Shown here: positions 21,560-34,500 of the stretch, piece by piece | Numbering within the stretch: the stretch's first letter is position 1 | Layout of the letters: each line of letters starts with the position of its first letter | Source: Setoptus koraiensis | Lineage: Eukaryota > Arthropoda | Assembly: GCA_048013815.1 (NCBI GenBank) | Contig: CM106585.1 | Span: forward strand, 4,278,001-4,342,000 | Length of the DNA stretch: 64,000 bases | Direction of reading: 5' to 3' | Notes under the pieces: generated by a model | Seen by the model: the letters and a program-made list of their open reading frames with translations, nothing else | What the model was told of the DNA's origin: nothing | Databases searched by the model: none | Position numbers and translations under genes: made by a program

Positions 21560-23023
21560 ATGCAACACCAGAAACTCTTTTTGTTTGTGTTTTATTATTT
21601 CGTCAATGTGGCGGTTTGTTTCAACACTCAGACCGATGCAACCACAAGTTTCAGCCGTTATGTACAACATAATCAAACGAATAACAATACTTCCAACAGG
21701 CAGTATGAGCAACGCAAAAGTGTTTCCGAAAAAAATCTCGCCAATATCAAATTACGGAATGAAAAAGTTGCTGAAAGTGTCCACGACGGCGTAAACAAGT
21801 CGACCGGCATGACTGGGGACTTTTTGCAGCAAAACGTTGGATCATATCATGGGCCAAACAGATTATACAAACTAGAAGATGTTAGCAGCAAGGGGAGAAT
21901 AGACTTCAATATTTTGTGGAAACAACTATTAGAAGAGGAAGAATCTACAGAAGACGAACTACTAGACACGTTACCAACGTCTTATAATTATAATGCACTA
22001 AGTAAGATCAGAGATGAAACATCCTGCCCGGCAAGTTGGTCATTTGCCATTATTGGTTGCATCGAGATTTTGTATAGATTATATCGACACGAACATGTTG
22101 ATTTGTCAGTTCAGCGTAAGTGCGAACCCTTCTCTGATATTTTCATTTTTCACAATTACTCGTTTCAACTCATGATAATATATAACGTAATACAACGTCG
22201 AGACAAATTTTCTCATTATGACAACTCGTTTACAGAATTGATTGATTGCGACACTAAGAGCTACGGATGCAAATCAAGCAGGCTTAATGAGCGAGCTTAT
22301 AGTGAGCTGATTCGGTTAGGTAAGCGAAATAGAATAGTGGCAACTTTTTAAGTAACTTCCAGCGAAAGTTTCGACTCGCGCTACAATCATTGATTTTGTC
22401 ACCATTTGAACATTTCATCAATAATGGCAAATGGTCGAACACTGTAAACAGGCGGCCTACAATCGGAAGAAAGCTATCCGTATGTCGGAGTCAAAGATGA
22501 GCCGAGAAGGTGCGAAATGAAAAAAGCAGAAAAAAAGTACACAATAGATGGCTATACGAAATTTCCAGTTCATGATGAGAACAAAATGAAAATCTGGCTA
22601 GTTAAGAGAGGACCGTTCATCGTCAACATTAATCCGAGCAGATTCAGTAATTATGAATCCGGAGTGGCCCGCTGGACTGAGTCAGAATGCTCAAGAAGAT
22701 ACGAGGATGCCACTCATTCGGTAGTTGTTGTCGGCTACGGAACTGAATATGGAGCGCCATATTGGACTGTAGCAAACAGTTGGGGAGTTGGTTGGGGCGA
22801 TAAAGGATTGGCGAAATTATTTTTCGGTGAAAATACCTGCGGTTTTGCCACTGATGGTACAGCACCAATCTTTGAACGTTCACCTGCATCAGCGACAAGA
22901 TGGTGGCAATATGCGCTTTATGTCTTGACCTCAATCGTTTTTTTCTTGCTATTGGTCGCCATAATTGCTGTCGGTGTGATATATTTGAGCATTCGAAAAG
23001 CACTACAATGTCCTGGAGTGTGA
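21560..23023 (+). CDS. Membrane-anchored papain-like pseudoprotease
   Basis: Exons 21560-22115, 22236-22319 and 22452-23023 with GT-AG borders and consistent phases; 403 aa. It has a signal peptide (KLFLFVFYYFVNVAVC) and a low-complexity linker to about residue 110, with no recognisable I29 (ERFNIN) inhibitor propeptide. The peptidase C1A fold follows: LPTSYNYNALSKIRDETSCPASWSF, LSVQQLIDCDTKSYGC across exon 1/2, GGLQSEESYPYVG across exon 2/3, THSVVVVGYG, VANSWGVGWGDKG. His302 and Asn322-Ser-Trp are kept. The nucleophile position holds Ser159 (CPASW instead of CGSCW), and the oxyanion Gln is Glu153. Residues 366-392 are a strong transmembrane helix with a short basic tail. So it is probably a non-proteolytic, cell-surface or endosomal type I membrane protein, as Cys-to-Ser also occurs in TINAG-like family members. 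Binding partner unknown. Confidence 0.9.
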
Positions 23024-23844
23024 ATTTATTCGAGACATGTAAATTATATAAAGATGTTAATTATTAGTTGTTGATTATATTCTCCTAGCGGGCACCTCCA
23101 ATCATCATAGGCGAACTCTCGCATATCCACTCGAAATCAATTTAAACTGTTAGATTAATCCAACGCACCGAAGTGTCATTAGGAACGCGCTCGGAATGGT
23201 GTGCCGGGATTGGCAGCGTGCTCTAAACAATTATGTGCCATATCTTTCATTTCTTTCACATTTCTGCTGGCGCACTCGTCGGAAATTAAAGTTCATTATC
23301 GCACGTCACCAAACCTGTTTTCCGTCGATACAATCGCTCGCTTTTGTATATGCAAGTATGTCGCGCATCTCTCAATCTCTCGGATAAACAAAGAATCACT
23401 CTATCTCTTTGCCTGCGATCAGTTAAGACAAGCTATTGTAGATTCCTATCTAACTTATTTTCTTGGTGCACCAGCCGAAGCAGAATTCAACGCGAACGTG
23501 ATCATGATAACACGACGAATCGATTGAAAGTCGTTGAAGCGATATTCATTTTGAGAGTCGGTCTTGACAAGTTATCGATAAATCGCCTGGGAATGCGCAA
23601 TTTTACAATGAGTTCCTCAAGCACTGTATCGTTAGGGAGGTTACATCATGAGCAATATCCAGCGAAAATTTTCGTAAATCATCAGCGCGCCAATCGGATA
23701 GCATGACAGTGTCATGGGCACAGAAAGTTTGTAATTATCAAGTTGTTTATATATCCAAAATTAATTGTTCACAATTGTGAATGAGGCTGTACAGCACAAG
23801 TATCCGTCGAATGTTGTTTGTATCCCAAAAATCATCGCACCATT
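23024..23844. other. Intergenic, no recognisable gene
   Basis: Overlapping short frames at 23196-23706 include one with a hydrophobic stretch, but it lacks an in-frame ATG. No family match. The end should be the 5' UTR or promoter of the NRF-6-like gene. Confidence 0.5.
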
Positions 23845-26656
23845 ATGGCGAGATACAATCCAAATCTTGTATTATTGGCCACTATGACAATGGTCACCCT
23901 GGACTATCAAATGCAACACGCTGTTGCCGGCTCGGACCTGATCAAACCTGTAGATGAAGGAAAACATTTCGAAGGGAATTCTAGCGTAGCCAAATACGGT
24001 CAAAGTGCCCCTACGAAAGATGACCAGCATCATCCAGAGTCCAATGTCAGCTCGATAGTGGATGGGCTGAATCTGGCGTTTATCAATCTGGAGACCGAGG
24101 AATCGATGTTAGAATATCCATCAACTGAGAGGCGCTATTATGATCTAATTTACACCGCCAATTACGTGACACTGAAAAATTTCCTCACATTTGAGTATAA
24201 CTCAGGCGAAGGCAAAATTCAAGATGAGAATCAGCTAGATATGAGTGGCTTGCCTGTGGCGGACAAAGGCAAATGTTATCGGCATCTCGATATGATTGTG
24301 CAGCATATGAATGGAAGCAACAATAACGATAGCAACAAAGATGCCGAGGAAAATACCCACAATATACAACAGACGGATAGACGAGATAGTTGTGATTTAG
24401 GCGATGAATTTAACGATTATTTGAATACTTTTGGTAGTCCAGCCAACAAGGAAGCTCTGACGAGCGGAAATACATTCCTCGGACACTATGGCAGTTGCTT
24501 GAAAACTCGCCTGGTGCTGCCAGGCGGGCGCCAGCAGGCTGACGAAGCTGTGATTCGAATGAGATATTGTGTAGGCAATGCGAAATTGAACGCTTGGTCC
24601 CAATGGAAATTGTCGCCAGAGGCCGATCCAGATTACGAGCCATTCATCCATTTTGGTCTATGTTTGCCAGAATCGTGTGACACTAGATCTTTGAATGAAG
24701 ACAAACAATTGAAAGCGTTCGCTCAACAACTCATGCTCGCCAATTTGCCAGACAGATTCTTCAACAAACAATTGTATCTAGACAACACCTATTGTTTACC
24801 CGACGAGAGAAGTCCGTCACGTCAGTTAGATTGGAAAGCAAACACTCTCATCGGACTGTTGGCAACATGGATTCTTTTGCTCGCAATTTGCACCTACAAA
24901 TACGAGTATCACGTGCTGAACTCGAAGAGGAGACACATGGCTGGAGTGTCTTCGAATACGAACAGTCCGTCGAAATATTACAATATTTACAGAGCGCTCA
25001 GTGTGAGAACGGCGTTAGCCGATTTGTTTCTGACGGAGCCAGAGGCTAGGTTGAAATATTCAGATAGGCTGAACGAAATTGTCGGAGACAAGAATGACTC
25101 AATCTTTATTGTGCGTCGTGGACGAGCCAAGCCTGCTGAGGAGGACGCGAAAAGAGCGAGCTATCGAGTCAATCTGGACCCTCTGGCCGGTATCAAAGCT
25201 ATTACAATGATTTGCGTTGTAGTGGGCCATTCTTTCTTGTATATTATCTTTGTCACAAATGATAAAGTAGAATACTTCAGAGATGAGTTGAAAGAAAGCG
25301 CCAGAAAGTTGCTCATGATCTCTTTCACAATGTTGGTCGATACATTCTTTGTTATATCGGGAATGTTGATGGTGTTTTTTGCGCTGAAAAGGATATACTT
25401 TAGACCGTTCAAACTTATGCCTATGTCGTTTTTTGGATCGGTCCAATTCTGCGCCATGTTTACAATGACAAGATATCTAAGATTGATGCCTTTGTTCCTG
25501 TTGTATCAATTATTTATCAGATACATCCTTAAATACATCTCGCACGGACCACTATGGGACTACGCCACCTCTCACAAGGGCTATCATTTGACTTACGGTA
25601 AATTCGAGCCCTGGTCTAGGGTCTTGCTCGCCTTGACCAATATGACTCCCTATCTCAAGACAGCAATGAATCAAGCTTGGTGCATCTCGATCGACATACA
25701 GTCGACCCTTATTTTGGGCCCGCTAATATTGCTAACAGTGAGGTGAGTAGATGTACTTTTACAATTGGCTTGGCTATTTCTTCTGACTACTTAATTAGAA
25801 CTGAATATATTATTATCTGACTGTCCCGATCAATGTCGTCTGCTCTGCTAGAAAACAGCGTCTTTCCTACATGTTGTGTGGCTTCCTCTGCCTTGCCAGT
25901 CTACAGTTAGGCTACTATGCGACCAAGGCCTACGGTGACATAGTCACAAACCAGGATGTCTTAGCGATGGGTGTCAGTCTAGAGATCAAATTTATGAAAT
26001 TTGCCAGCTTGGCTTACACTTCGATCCTTCCGCGGCTATCCATATTTGTTATGAGTGTCATATTTGGCCATCAATTGTACTTATATGACACCCGCTCTAA
26101 ACAGATAGCAAGCAAGCAAACTAACAAGCCAAATTGGCCTAACTGGTTGATTAGCGACAATTTTTTTATTTGTTGCATCAGTACACCAGTGATCATTTTG
26201 CTAATAACCTCTAGTTACTATTATTGGAATCCATTACTAACCGATTGTGGGATAACTCTACTCAACAAGGATTTCTTCTTCTTCATTTACGTTGCGCATC
26301 GATTTGTTTGGTCCGTATCACAGGCAATTGTAGTGTTTAGACTAGTCACGGACAAGCAGAACAGCTTGATGGCCAAATTTCTATCACTGCCATTCTGGAA
26401 GATATTATCCAAATTGAACTATTCCATTCTCATGAGCCATATGACGGTCATATTCCTCAGAATTTTTCTTCTCGAGCAATTTCCACCGGCCCCGGGACTA
26501 TTTGAATCTTCCTGTATCATCTTCATCTATAGCGTGACACTAGCCTTCGCTACCTACATTTGTTTTGAATATCCCATCGATAGATTGGTCCGGTTGACAA
26601 TTGGATACAAGTCAGCCCATCATCCAAGCTCAAAAAAAATAACCACAGTGCAGTAG
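23845..26656 (+). CDS. NRF-6-like acyltransferase 3 family membrane protein
   Basis: Exons 23845-25742 and 25852-26656, a 109 bp intron, phases matching; 900 aa. The ATG at 23845 is used because it opens a signal peptide (MARYNPNLVLLATMTMV); no ATG in frame lies upstream. The luminal NRF domain (about 144-325) has spaced Cys: KCYRHLDM, SCLKTR, MRYCVG, FGLCLPESCD, NTYCLP. The first membrane helix (NTLIGLLATWILLLAICTY) follows. The acyltransferase-3 domain starts at LDPLAGIKAITMICVVVGHSF, carrying the family His. Further helices include DTFFVISGMLMVFF, and exon 2 encodes the remaining helices up to FEYPIDRL. The family is named for C. elegans nrf-6 (nose resistant to fluoxetine); members affect lipid or drug transport and putative O-acylation. 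Substrate unknown. Asn/Asp-rich low-complexity inserts lie in the NRF domain. AATAAA follows 59 bp after the stop. Confidence 0.94.
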
Positions 26657-27546
26657 AGCTGACTTGCCGCTGGTCAGTTGATCGTTATACTCATATTAGT
26701 TGCTGTTTTCGTCAAATAAATTATACTTTAGAAAATCTAATCAACGAGTTGAAAGCCAATGCCTTAAAAGCTAAAATCACCGCCTCTATCAATGTCCACT
26801 TGAGTGAAACGAGTGGCCAGTTACTATAGGCGAGCATTCAATCTCATTTGAGCCGAATTCGAGCCACGTACTGTAGATAAATCGGAATGAAGAATGAGCC
26901 TGCTCGCATGATTAATAAGATTTTTTTGTTGCGTCAAATCATACAGTGTAGTCATGTAGTTGAATTTTGTGTGTGGATTTTCCACCCAGATTTTACATAA
27001 GCTATTATGCAACACGTTTTCGCTGGAGATCAGAAAACGACAAAAAACTTAAAACCATCGGTCCGATATTTAAATTGCACCTAGTTGAGTTATTCAAAGT
27101 TCATTTTGCACATTTGATAGTTCAAACGTGCTCGGATGCTAGGCAATCTAGGCTTGGAATAAAGCCATTTTTGCCGCCAAATTTTGATCCCTCGGCCATT
27201 GCTCCAATTCCTATTGTCAACATTTATCTATCAAACGTCTTCGGCCTGGAATTTGAAGGCCCCTAGAGTCGGTTTTTTCAGATGTTACGAAAATAACATT
27301 GACATTTCTATTTCGGACACCATGTGCACATCTAAGTATCGTAACAATATTCATCTATAAATAGTTCCAATGTTGAAAGAGACGAGAAGCATTAAAGACT
27401 GACTATGAGCAGTTTAGTGAATCGTCATTAGTTTATTTCAAAGATATGACAGCAACAATAATTTAGATTCATTCAAGAACTCTTTAAAATATCACCAATT
27501 ATTAAAGATTGAATATAACTCAAAGTGATCAATCGGTGCGTCAAAC
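26657..27546. other. Intergenic with a weak gene-fragment candidate
   Basis: A plus-strand frame at 26967-27266 ends in GIKPFLPPNFDPSAIAPIP and a VNIYLSNVFGLEFEG segment. That faintly resembles the N-terminal part of takeout/JHBP-type lipid-binding proteins (a Leu-Pro-rich segment then a NV-x-GL strand). No signal peptide or partner exon is evident, so this may be a lone exon, a decayed fragment or chance. The last 150 bp are probably the leader of the next gene. Confidence 0.35.
26715..26720 (+). terminator. Poly(A) signal of the NRF-6-like gene
   Basis: AATAAA within 60 bp of the stop codon. Confidence 0.6.
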
Positions 27547-28074
27547 ATGGCTACTCAATGGATGTTTTCACTGGCGATATGCGTGATAATTTTTCTTGGA
27601 TCGGTCGATGCCAAGCCCTACAAATTCGATGAGTTGGTAGAAAAAGGATTGGTCAATGTTCTCTCCGATGAAGAAGTACCATTGCATAAAAGAGAATATG
27701 CAGAAGATGCTAGACTAAAATACGACTATGATTTTGGTCTTGAGCCAGAGGAACACAAAATTAAAATAGATAGAAAGGTTAAGTTGAGAATTTCTGACAA
27801 ATTTCTGATGTCTTCCTATATAGCTTGGACAGATCGAATAAGAGAAATAAGAATAAGACAAAGAGAGGAATATATGAGAATGAAAGAACTGGAGAGGGAA
27901 AATCCCAGTAAACTGACCGAAATCGCAGAATTGAGAGATGAGATTGATGATGGGGATGAGTGGATCGGCACGTATTACGATCGATTGTTTGATATCGACA
28001 GTCAGGTTCGCTCTCAGCCGAATCACGCCGTGCTGCCTAGGTCATCTGGCCAGGACCTTCATGTTATTTATTGA
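27547..28074 (+). CDS. Orphan secreted protein, 175 aa
   Basis: Single exon. A clear signal peptide (SLAICVIIFLGSVDA, cut predicted before KPYKF) leads a charged mature chain of about 150 residues without cysteines. The middle (about 95-140) is rich in Arg, Glu, Lys and Ile and should be alpha-helical: RIREIRIRQREEYMRMKELE then TEIAELRDEID. The start is the first ATG after an AT-rich leader. I recognise no family. Clean signal peptide, dense charged coding text and correct length to the stop make a real gene more likely than not. Its transcript converges with Dscam. Confidence 0.62.
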   Translation: MATQWMFSLAICVIIFLGSVDAKPYKFDELVEKGLVNVLSDEEVPLHKREYAEDARLKYDYDFGLEPEEHKIKIDRKVKLRISDKFLMSSYIAWTDRIREIRIRQREEYMRMKELERENPSKLTEIAELRDEIDDGDEWIGTYYDRLFDIDSQVRSQPNHAVLPRSSGQDLHVIY

Positions 28075-28557
28075 AAGCAATTGGTATGGAAAATTCCCGG
28101 CAGTTGTGCATGTTGTTTATCCTCAGTTCAGCATGCATGATTGCAAACGATTGCTCCCGGTTATCCATTGTAGATAATCAGGAATAACATCTAATCTTAG
28201 TTGAAGCATGATGATGATTAAAAAAAAGAATCTAAAATTGATGAAACCTTCTGACAAAAGATGGATCTCGCACCGGAAATTGAAATTGCCCGCAGATAAA
28301 TATGCTCAACATGGAATATATGTGTTAACAAAACCTCAACAATCTATTTGTATCTAGCTACAGGTAATGGCGCGTTTATTAAAACGAACACAACAACGGA
28401 TGACAGTTGTCAGATATTGGGCTTGTGGTGAGCGCAATGCATTTTTGGCGGTATTATAGAAAATTTAATAGTAATATCACAGATTATTGCACCACATTTC
28501 CGCTGAGGCCGCCATGTCTGTATGCAATAGATTATCAATCAATTACTGATTGATGAC
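28075..28557. other. Convergent 3' UTR region
   Basis: Lies between the converging ends of the orphan secreted gene (plus) and Dscam (minus). TTTATT at 28375-28380 is an AATAAA on the minus strand, about 180 bp after the Dscam stop. No gene is visible. Confidence 0.55.
28375..28380 (-). terminator. Poly(A) signal candidate of Dscam
   Basis: AATAAA on the minus strand, about 180 bp past the TAG stop. Confidence 0.45.
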
Positions 28558-31500
28558 CTATTGCAACGTCCAACTGTTGAGAGTCATGGGGTTGAGAATG
28601 GTGGCAGAATTTTGCTCATAATCAGCGACTGATTGCTGGTGCTGGTGCTGCAAATCGTTGCGATTATTTTGTTGCTGACAGGCCGCCGCAATCTGTTGCT
28701 GCTGATTGTTTGCTTGGACAAGTGCGATGGGTTGCTGCACTGGCATCGATTTCTGGCAGTTCTGGCCCAGATCGTACCCAGAAGAACAAATTTGATCTTG
28801 ATGCTGGCCATTGGGGTTGTTTTGTAGTTGTTCTAGGCGCCGATGGTGGTGCCTTATGGTGCCATATCGGGCATTTATGTCGTCTAGACTCATTTGCACA
28901 TTGGCGGCATTAATTGCGTGGCTGCGATTGCTGATGAACGTATTCAAAGTTTTGCTTCGGTGTCCGTTTGCGGCGCACGGCTCCGCGTACAAATGATGCG
29001 CACTCATCGATTGGGCCAACGATTGCAGCTTTGGCTCCTCTTCCGGTTTGTCGGTTGCGCAATCGGTTGCGCCCTGGTGGCACATGCCGGAATCGTTCAA
29101 ATTGTTGCCATTGTTTGCCTTGTTTGGTTTTGCGTACAATGTCACGGCGCCGTTGTGAAGCTGATGATCGGGCCCAATATTGCGCCAGGTCGCGTTAACA
29201 GTGGACAGTCGACAATCTTGGTTGAGCGTCAAGTTTTGGCCCACTGTGCGCCCATAGGCGCCATCTATGAATTGCGTGGGCGGCTTACAATTCATGGCGG
29301 CCTCTTGGTTGTATTGTTGCGTCATATGATGCTGCTGCTGCTGTTGTTGTTGGTGCTGTTGGCTTGCCGAAATGGCCAGATCGTTGCCGGTGAAATCAGC
29401 GCCACCGGCCACCATCATGTCGCCGTTGTTGATGGCCGCGGTCAGCTCGTCGTGATCGTGACTCTGATTTATGCTCGTGTCCTGCACGTGCTGCACGTGA
29501 CGATGGTGCTGATTGAAGTGGGCCAGCGTCTTGTAAATTTGATTGGTGCCGTCGATGTTTTGCTGCTGCTGCTTGTTGACAGCGTCTAAAATGTTCATCT
29601 GAAGCGCGTCGCTGTCCTGGTGACCGCCGCTGACCATGCCTGACTGACCATTGACCATGCTCTGATCGCCGGCTATTTGGCCGTAATCGTTCGAGTTCAA
29701 CACGTTGGATTTGTGCGCGAGGCCCAATGCATATCCGGCCGGTTGTTGGATCTGTTCCAGTCTGTTCAGGGCGAGCTGCTGTGCCATCAAGTCTGCGTTG
29801 TTGGCGATGTTCATCAGTCGGCTGTCGGCGTGCAACAGGGTGCCCAAGCGACTCTCGGCGGCCCCATAGTGACTTATGGTGTTTGTGTGGCTGGGGCAGT
29901 ACGAGCTGACGTTGTCGCCGTGCTGATCGCTGGATCCGTTCGACGACGAATGATTTGAGGACGAGGCAAAACTCATCAAAATGCTCTTGTTTTTCCTTAT
30001 AAACCAGCCAAAGGCCAGCATCAAAAACACGCTGGCCATAATGATGCCCACCACCAGACAGAGCCTCAGCAAATTGTTGTTGGCGTAAAGCAACTGTGAG
30101 CCCTGACCGAACGGCGACAACCCAAAATGATGCTGATCGCCGTTGGGGCCGCCGCCGCTCGACGACACAGACGATATTTCGGACATGGATCGCGACTGAC
30201 TTTGCACGAATATCGGATGACCGGCGCCGTCAAGATTGTTGACGCTGACCACGGTCACCATGGACGAGGACAGATTGGCCGTCTCGAAGCTGTACTCTAT
30301 TTCGGTGGTGCCCGCGTCCGACGAGGCGGCCACAATGAGCTGATAATTGGTGGACGACAACAGATTTCGTATGACAAAATCGCTGATTATCTGATGAACG
30401 TTGGGCGATATGGACAGTGTGAGAGCCTCGCTCGACGGGTTATTTTGCTCGTTATTGTTTGGCGGCTGCTGCTGCTGTCTGTTTGCGCTCTGATGGCTGT
30501 AGGAATTTTGGGGCGATTTTGTGGAAAATATCGCATTGCCCGTTATGGTTGTTGTTTGCACCGTTGGGTGCACCTGATGCTCGAGGATAATCCACTGCTT
30601 CTGGCTGACGGTCTTATACTTGAATGTGAAGCTCCTGATGATGCAGCCCGAGCTGTGCCAAGTGTCCAGTTTCAGCAGAACGTAGGTGCTGTTGACAAAC
30701 AGAAAATCCTGAACGTTGGCCGCTATGGGCGGCGTTCCTCGCGTCTTGGTGGCGATTGTTTCGCTTGGCTCGCTCTGACCCAGAGAATTGGTGGCCGTCA
30801 TGAAAATAAAATGTTTACTTCCGCATTTGAGGCCCATCAATGTGTAGGGCGTCGGCTGGCGCCGGTCGATACGTTTCTGTTGCCAATTATTCATGGATTT
30901 ATCATCGCGATAATGGATTGTGTAGAAGGCGAGCGGATCGTCTTGGTCCTCTTCGGCGATGAGGGCGCGCTGCAAGCTTGCCGTCCTGACGACGCCTTGT
31001 GACGACGGCGGCCCCGTCGGCCCCGGCGTCTCGAGGCCGCTTTGAATGGGCGATTTCCTAAACCAGGTCAGCATCACCTGATCGTATGACACGGACACAA
31101 CGTCCACCGTTGGCGAGGTCGGAGGGGCCGCATCCAGAGTGGATATGACGATCGCGTCGCTGCGCGGCCCGGCGCCCACCTTGTTGTAGGCCTGAACTAT
31201 GATCGAGTAGCTGCTCTTCCGTTTCAGATTGGTCAGGTAGCTGGAATAAATTTTCGGCTTGTCCGGCTTGGGGCCGCCAGAGTCCGTCGGCTTGCCTGAG
31301 TCCGGGTCACCGGTTTCGGAAAATGTCACTTTACGGCCATCACTACTAATTAGGCTATTGGCAACAGCAGCGGCGCCACTGTTGCTCATTAAATCGGCAC
31401 CATTATCTAATTGAATATTTTTGTACTGATACTGCTCTTCGTCGGATCGCGCCGAAGTCAATCCGTTATTCATTATTATCACTCCCGACCTGAGCCCAGA

Positions 31501-34500
31501 GTCAGTGTAACTTGTTTGCTCGCTTACGGAGAATTTGCCCATGGCCGACTTGATCATAGAAGCCTGATCGGCTTGCTGATTGGCCGGCCCATTGGAATAA
31601 GTGCTGGCACCGGAAACAGATCTGTAGCCTATGTAATAGCCTCTGATCATTCCGTGTTGCAATTTGGCCAGTGGGGCACGCCATTTCACCTTGAGCGAAT
31701 GCGCCCCCGTTGCTTCGACGCTGACGTCCAACGGGGGCCCGCCGATCACTTCTTCGTCTGTGACAAACTCAATTTGTTCGCTGGGCGCGCTTTGGCCCAC
31801 ATCGTTCTTCGCTATCACCCTGACCAGATATTTGGTGTACGGTTGCAGGCAGCACAGTTCCACCTTTGCGACAACACTGTTTCCGTTGTTGTTGTTGTTA
31901 TTATCCGCTTGCTGCATGGTTGCCGCTGTCGCGCTCAGTGCCTGGCCCGGCAGCGCCCCCTGGGCCCCCATGGGCGCCTCTACGGCCACTTGATGCCAGT
32001 CGCCGTCGCCCGCCAATCTGTTTGCGGCCGCACTCTGATCACTGGCATTGTGGGCCGGCATTGCGGGGGCGTCCAGCAATTGTTGCAGCGCCTTGAACTG
32101 AATCAAATATCGTCTGATCATCATGTTGCCCGCGTAGGGCGTCCAAAAGGACAGTGTGGCGCTGCGCGCCAAAACTCGGGCCGGTCTCAGTTCTTTGGGC
32201 GCCTCGGGCGGCTCTTGAATGATGAGCTGCAGCTTGGTGTCGTCGCTGCCGAACTGGTTGGTCGCTATACAAGTGTACAGCGCCGAGTCGTTGCGATCGG
32301 CCTCGTTGATGGTCATTCGAGACTCGAATATGTTCGCCTTCGACCGGTGCTCGGACACAATGTATCGGTTGTCGTTGATGAGATCGATTTGTTGCTTGCC
32401 CTTCTGCCAGCCGACAATCATGGGTTGATCGCCGTACACCAGACACCTGAGCTCGACGCGCTCGTTTATCTTGGCCGTTTGAGCGTAAAATTTGTGCCTA
32501 AAATACGGGGGCACATTGATGGTGACTTTGAACACTTTCGACAGGCCCGATCCGATGCCGTTGGCCACCTCGCACATGTATTGTCCGGCGTCAGTTTGAT
32601 CCACTTGCTCTATGATTATTGTTCCGTTTGACAAAATTCTCTGCCGATAATTCGAAATGATCTCAGTGAACTCAATTGGCGCCATCTGTCGTTGTGCGCC
32701 ACCGTCTGAGTCTGGTTGCATGGGCGCACTTCCGGTTTGCGAGTCGCTCGCCGTCGGTTGAAGTTTGCCGGTCAAGTAAGTGCCTGCCGCTGCCGCTGAT
32801 ACTGCTGAGCTTTGTGGCGTCCATCTATTTTCCATGTTGAATTCACTTTGAGACCATATGAGCGACCGATCTCTTTTCCACGATACCCCTGGCGGCGGGT
32901 AGCCCTGAGCAGAGCAATCTATTTGCAATTTGTGGCCCAATTGAACGTTTTGATTGGCCGGCTCTAGCGACCAAACGGGCGCCACGTTGACCACTATCCT
33001 GGTGGAGCGCACCACTTGGCTGACGTCGTTTTTGGCCGAGCACGAGTACATTCCGCCGTCGTTGAACGTTATCTTTTTGAATGTCAACAGCGAGCTGTCG
33101 TCGAGATTGTGCACCGATATGGACTCGTCCGCGCTGGTTTGCATGGACTCCACGATGTCCTGATGGTAGATCCGCTTGAACCTGCATGAAATAACGAAGC
33201 GATATATCGCGAGTTGATCGGGGGTTGTAATCGTCACAATTCATCGTTGATTCAAAGATTTGATCTGCATTTATTAATTGAAATTTATTGACAATCTCAC
33301 TGAGATCTCACTGAGATCTCAGTGAGTGAGTCAATAAACTCAATAATAAATTTTGATCTCACGAACTGCAAAAATTATAATCACTCACCATTTGATTTCC
33401 ACGGGCTGGTCGCCCTGCACCACGGAGCAGATCAGCTTGATCCGCATGCCCTCGTTGGCCTGAATTATCTCCGGCAACGATTGCGCATCTATTAGCGGGG
33501 CCACCCTCACTATCACTTGCAATCTGCCCACCAGTGCGCCGGCCGAATTGTCATTTTCGGCGCCGGCTGAATTAATTTGGGCATCGCCCGTGGCGGGCTC
33601 ACCGTCGGCCGGCTGTCCGGCGTTGCCCGAAGTGACCCGACAAGAGTATATTCCGTCGTCTGTTATGCGCTCGACATTTGTCAATTCCAACTGGCCGCCC
33701 ACGCTCTGGCTGATCGGTTCTAGACGCTGTCTGTGGTTCACGGGCAACCGTTGACCGTTGTGGAACCACGTTATCGACGATATGGGGTACCCTACCACGG
33801 GACACTGAAGCGACGCTTTCTGGCCCGCGATCAGCGTCAAATTTGTCGCTTGGTAGGGCCTCACCACGGGCTCCCCGAGCACGTTTATGCGCGCCTCGTG
33901 GCTGACCGAATCCAACGAGTTACTCGCCACGCACTTGTATCTGCCCCCGTCCATCACGGCTATGGAGCTTATATTCAAATAGCTGGTCACCTTGCCGTTG
34001 ATGCCCGATATGGAGCCCAGCCTGAAGCGGCCGTTGTCTGCGGCAATCACCAATTGGGGCTCCTTGTTGTCGGCATCGCCTGTATCGGCGCCGCTGTCGT
34101 CACCGTTCACCGGAACTAGTTGTGAGGCGTCGTCGTTGAATTTCATCTGTTGTTTTTTCGCTGGTTTCTGTTCGGTCGACACCGAGGCAACATAGCTGAA
34201 TACGCCCGCGTCCGCCGCCACATTGGACGAATCCGACTCTTTGCCATTATCCGAGTTGGCCCTCATCATATCCAGCACTGGCTCGCCGTCGAGCTGCCAC
34301 GTGATGTCGGGCCTCGGCAGCCCAGTGGCCGTGCACTTGAGCGATATCTCTTGGCCCTGCTTCACAACTTCGGACGCAAATCGACTGTTCAGAGTGGGGG
34401 CGCTGTTGCCCAAATCGAGCTGAACACTCGATTGGGCCGACCTAAGCCGATCTCTTTGGCTAGAGAACTGGTACTCGTGATATCGTTGATTCAACGAACT

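Noticed and set aside
23201-23527. Possible small secreted protein of about 108 residues
   Set aside because: No in-frame ATG before the hydrophobic segment, no splice support and no family match.
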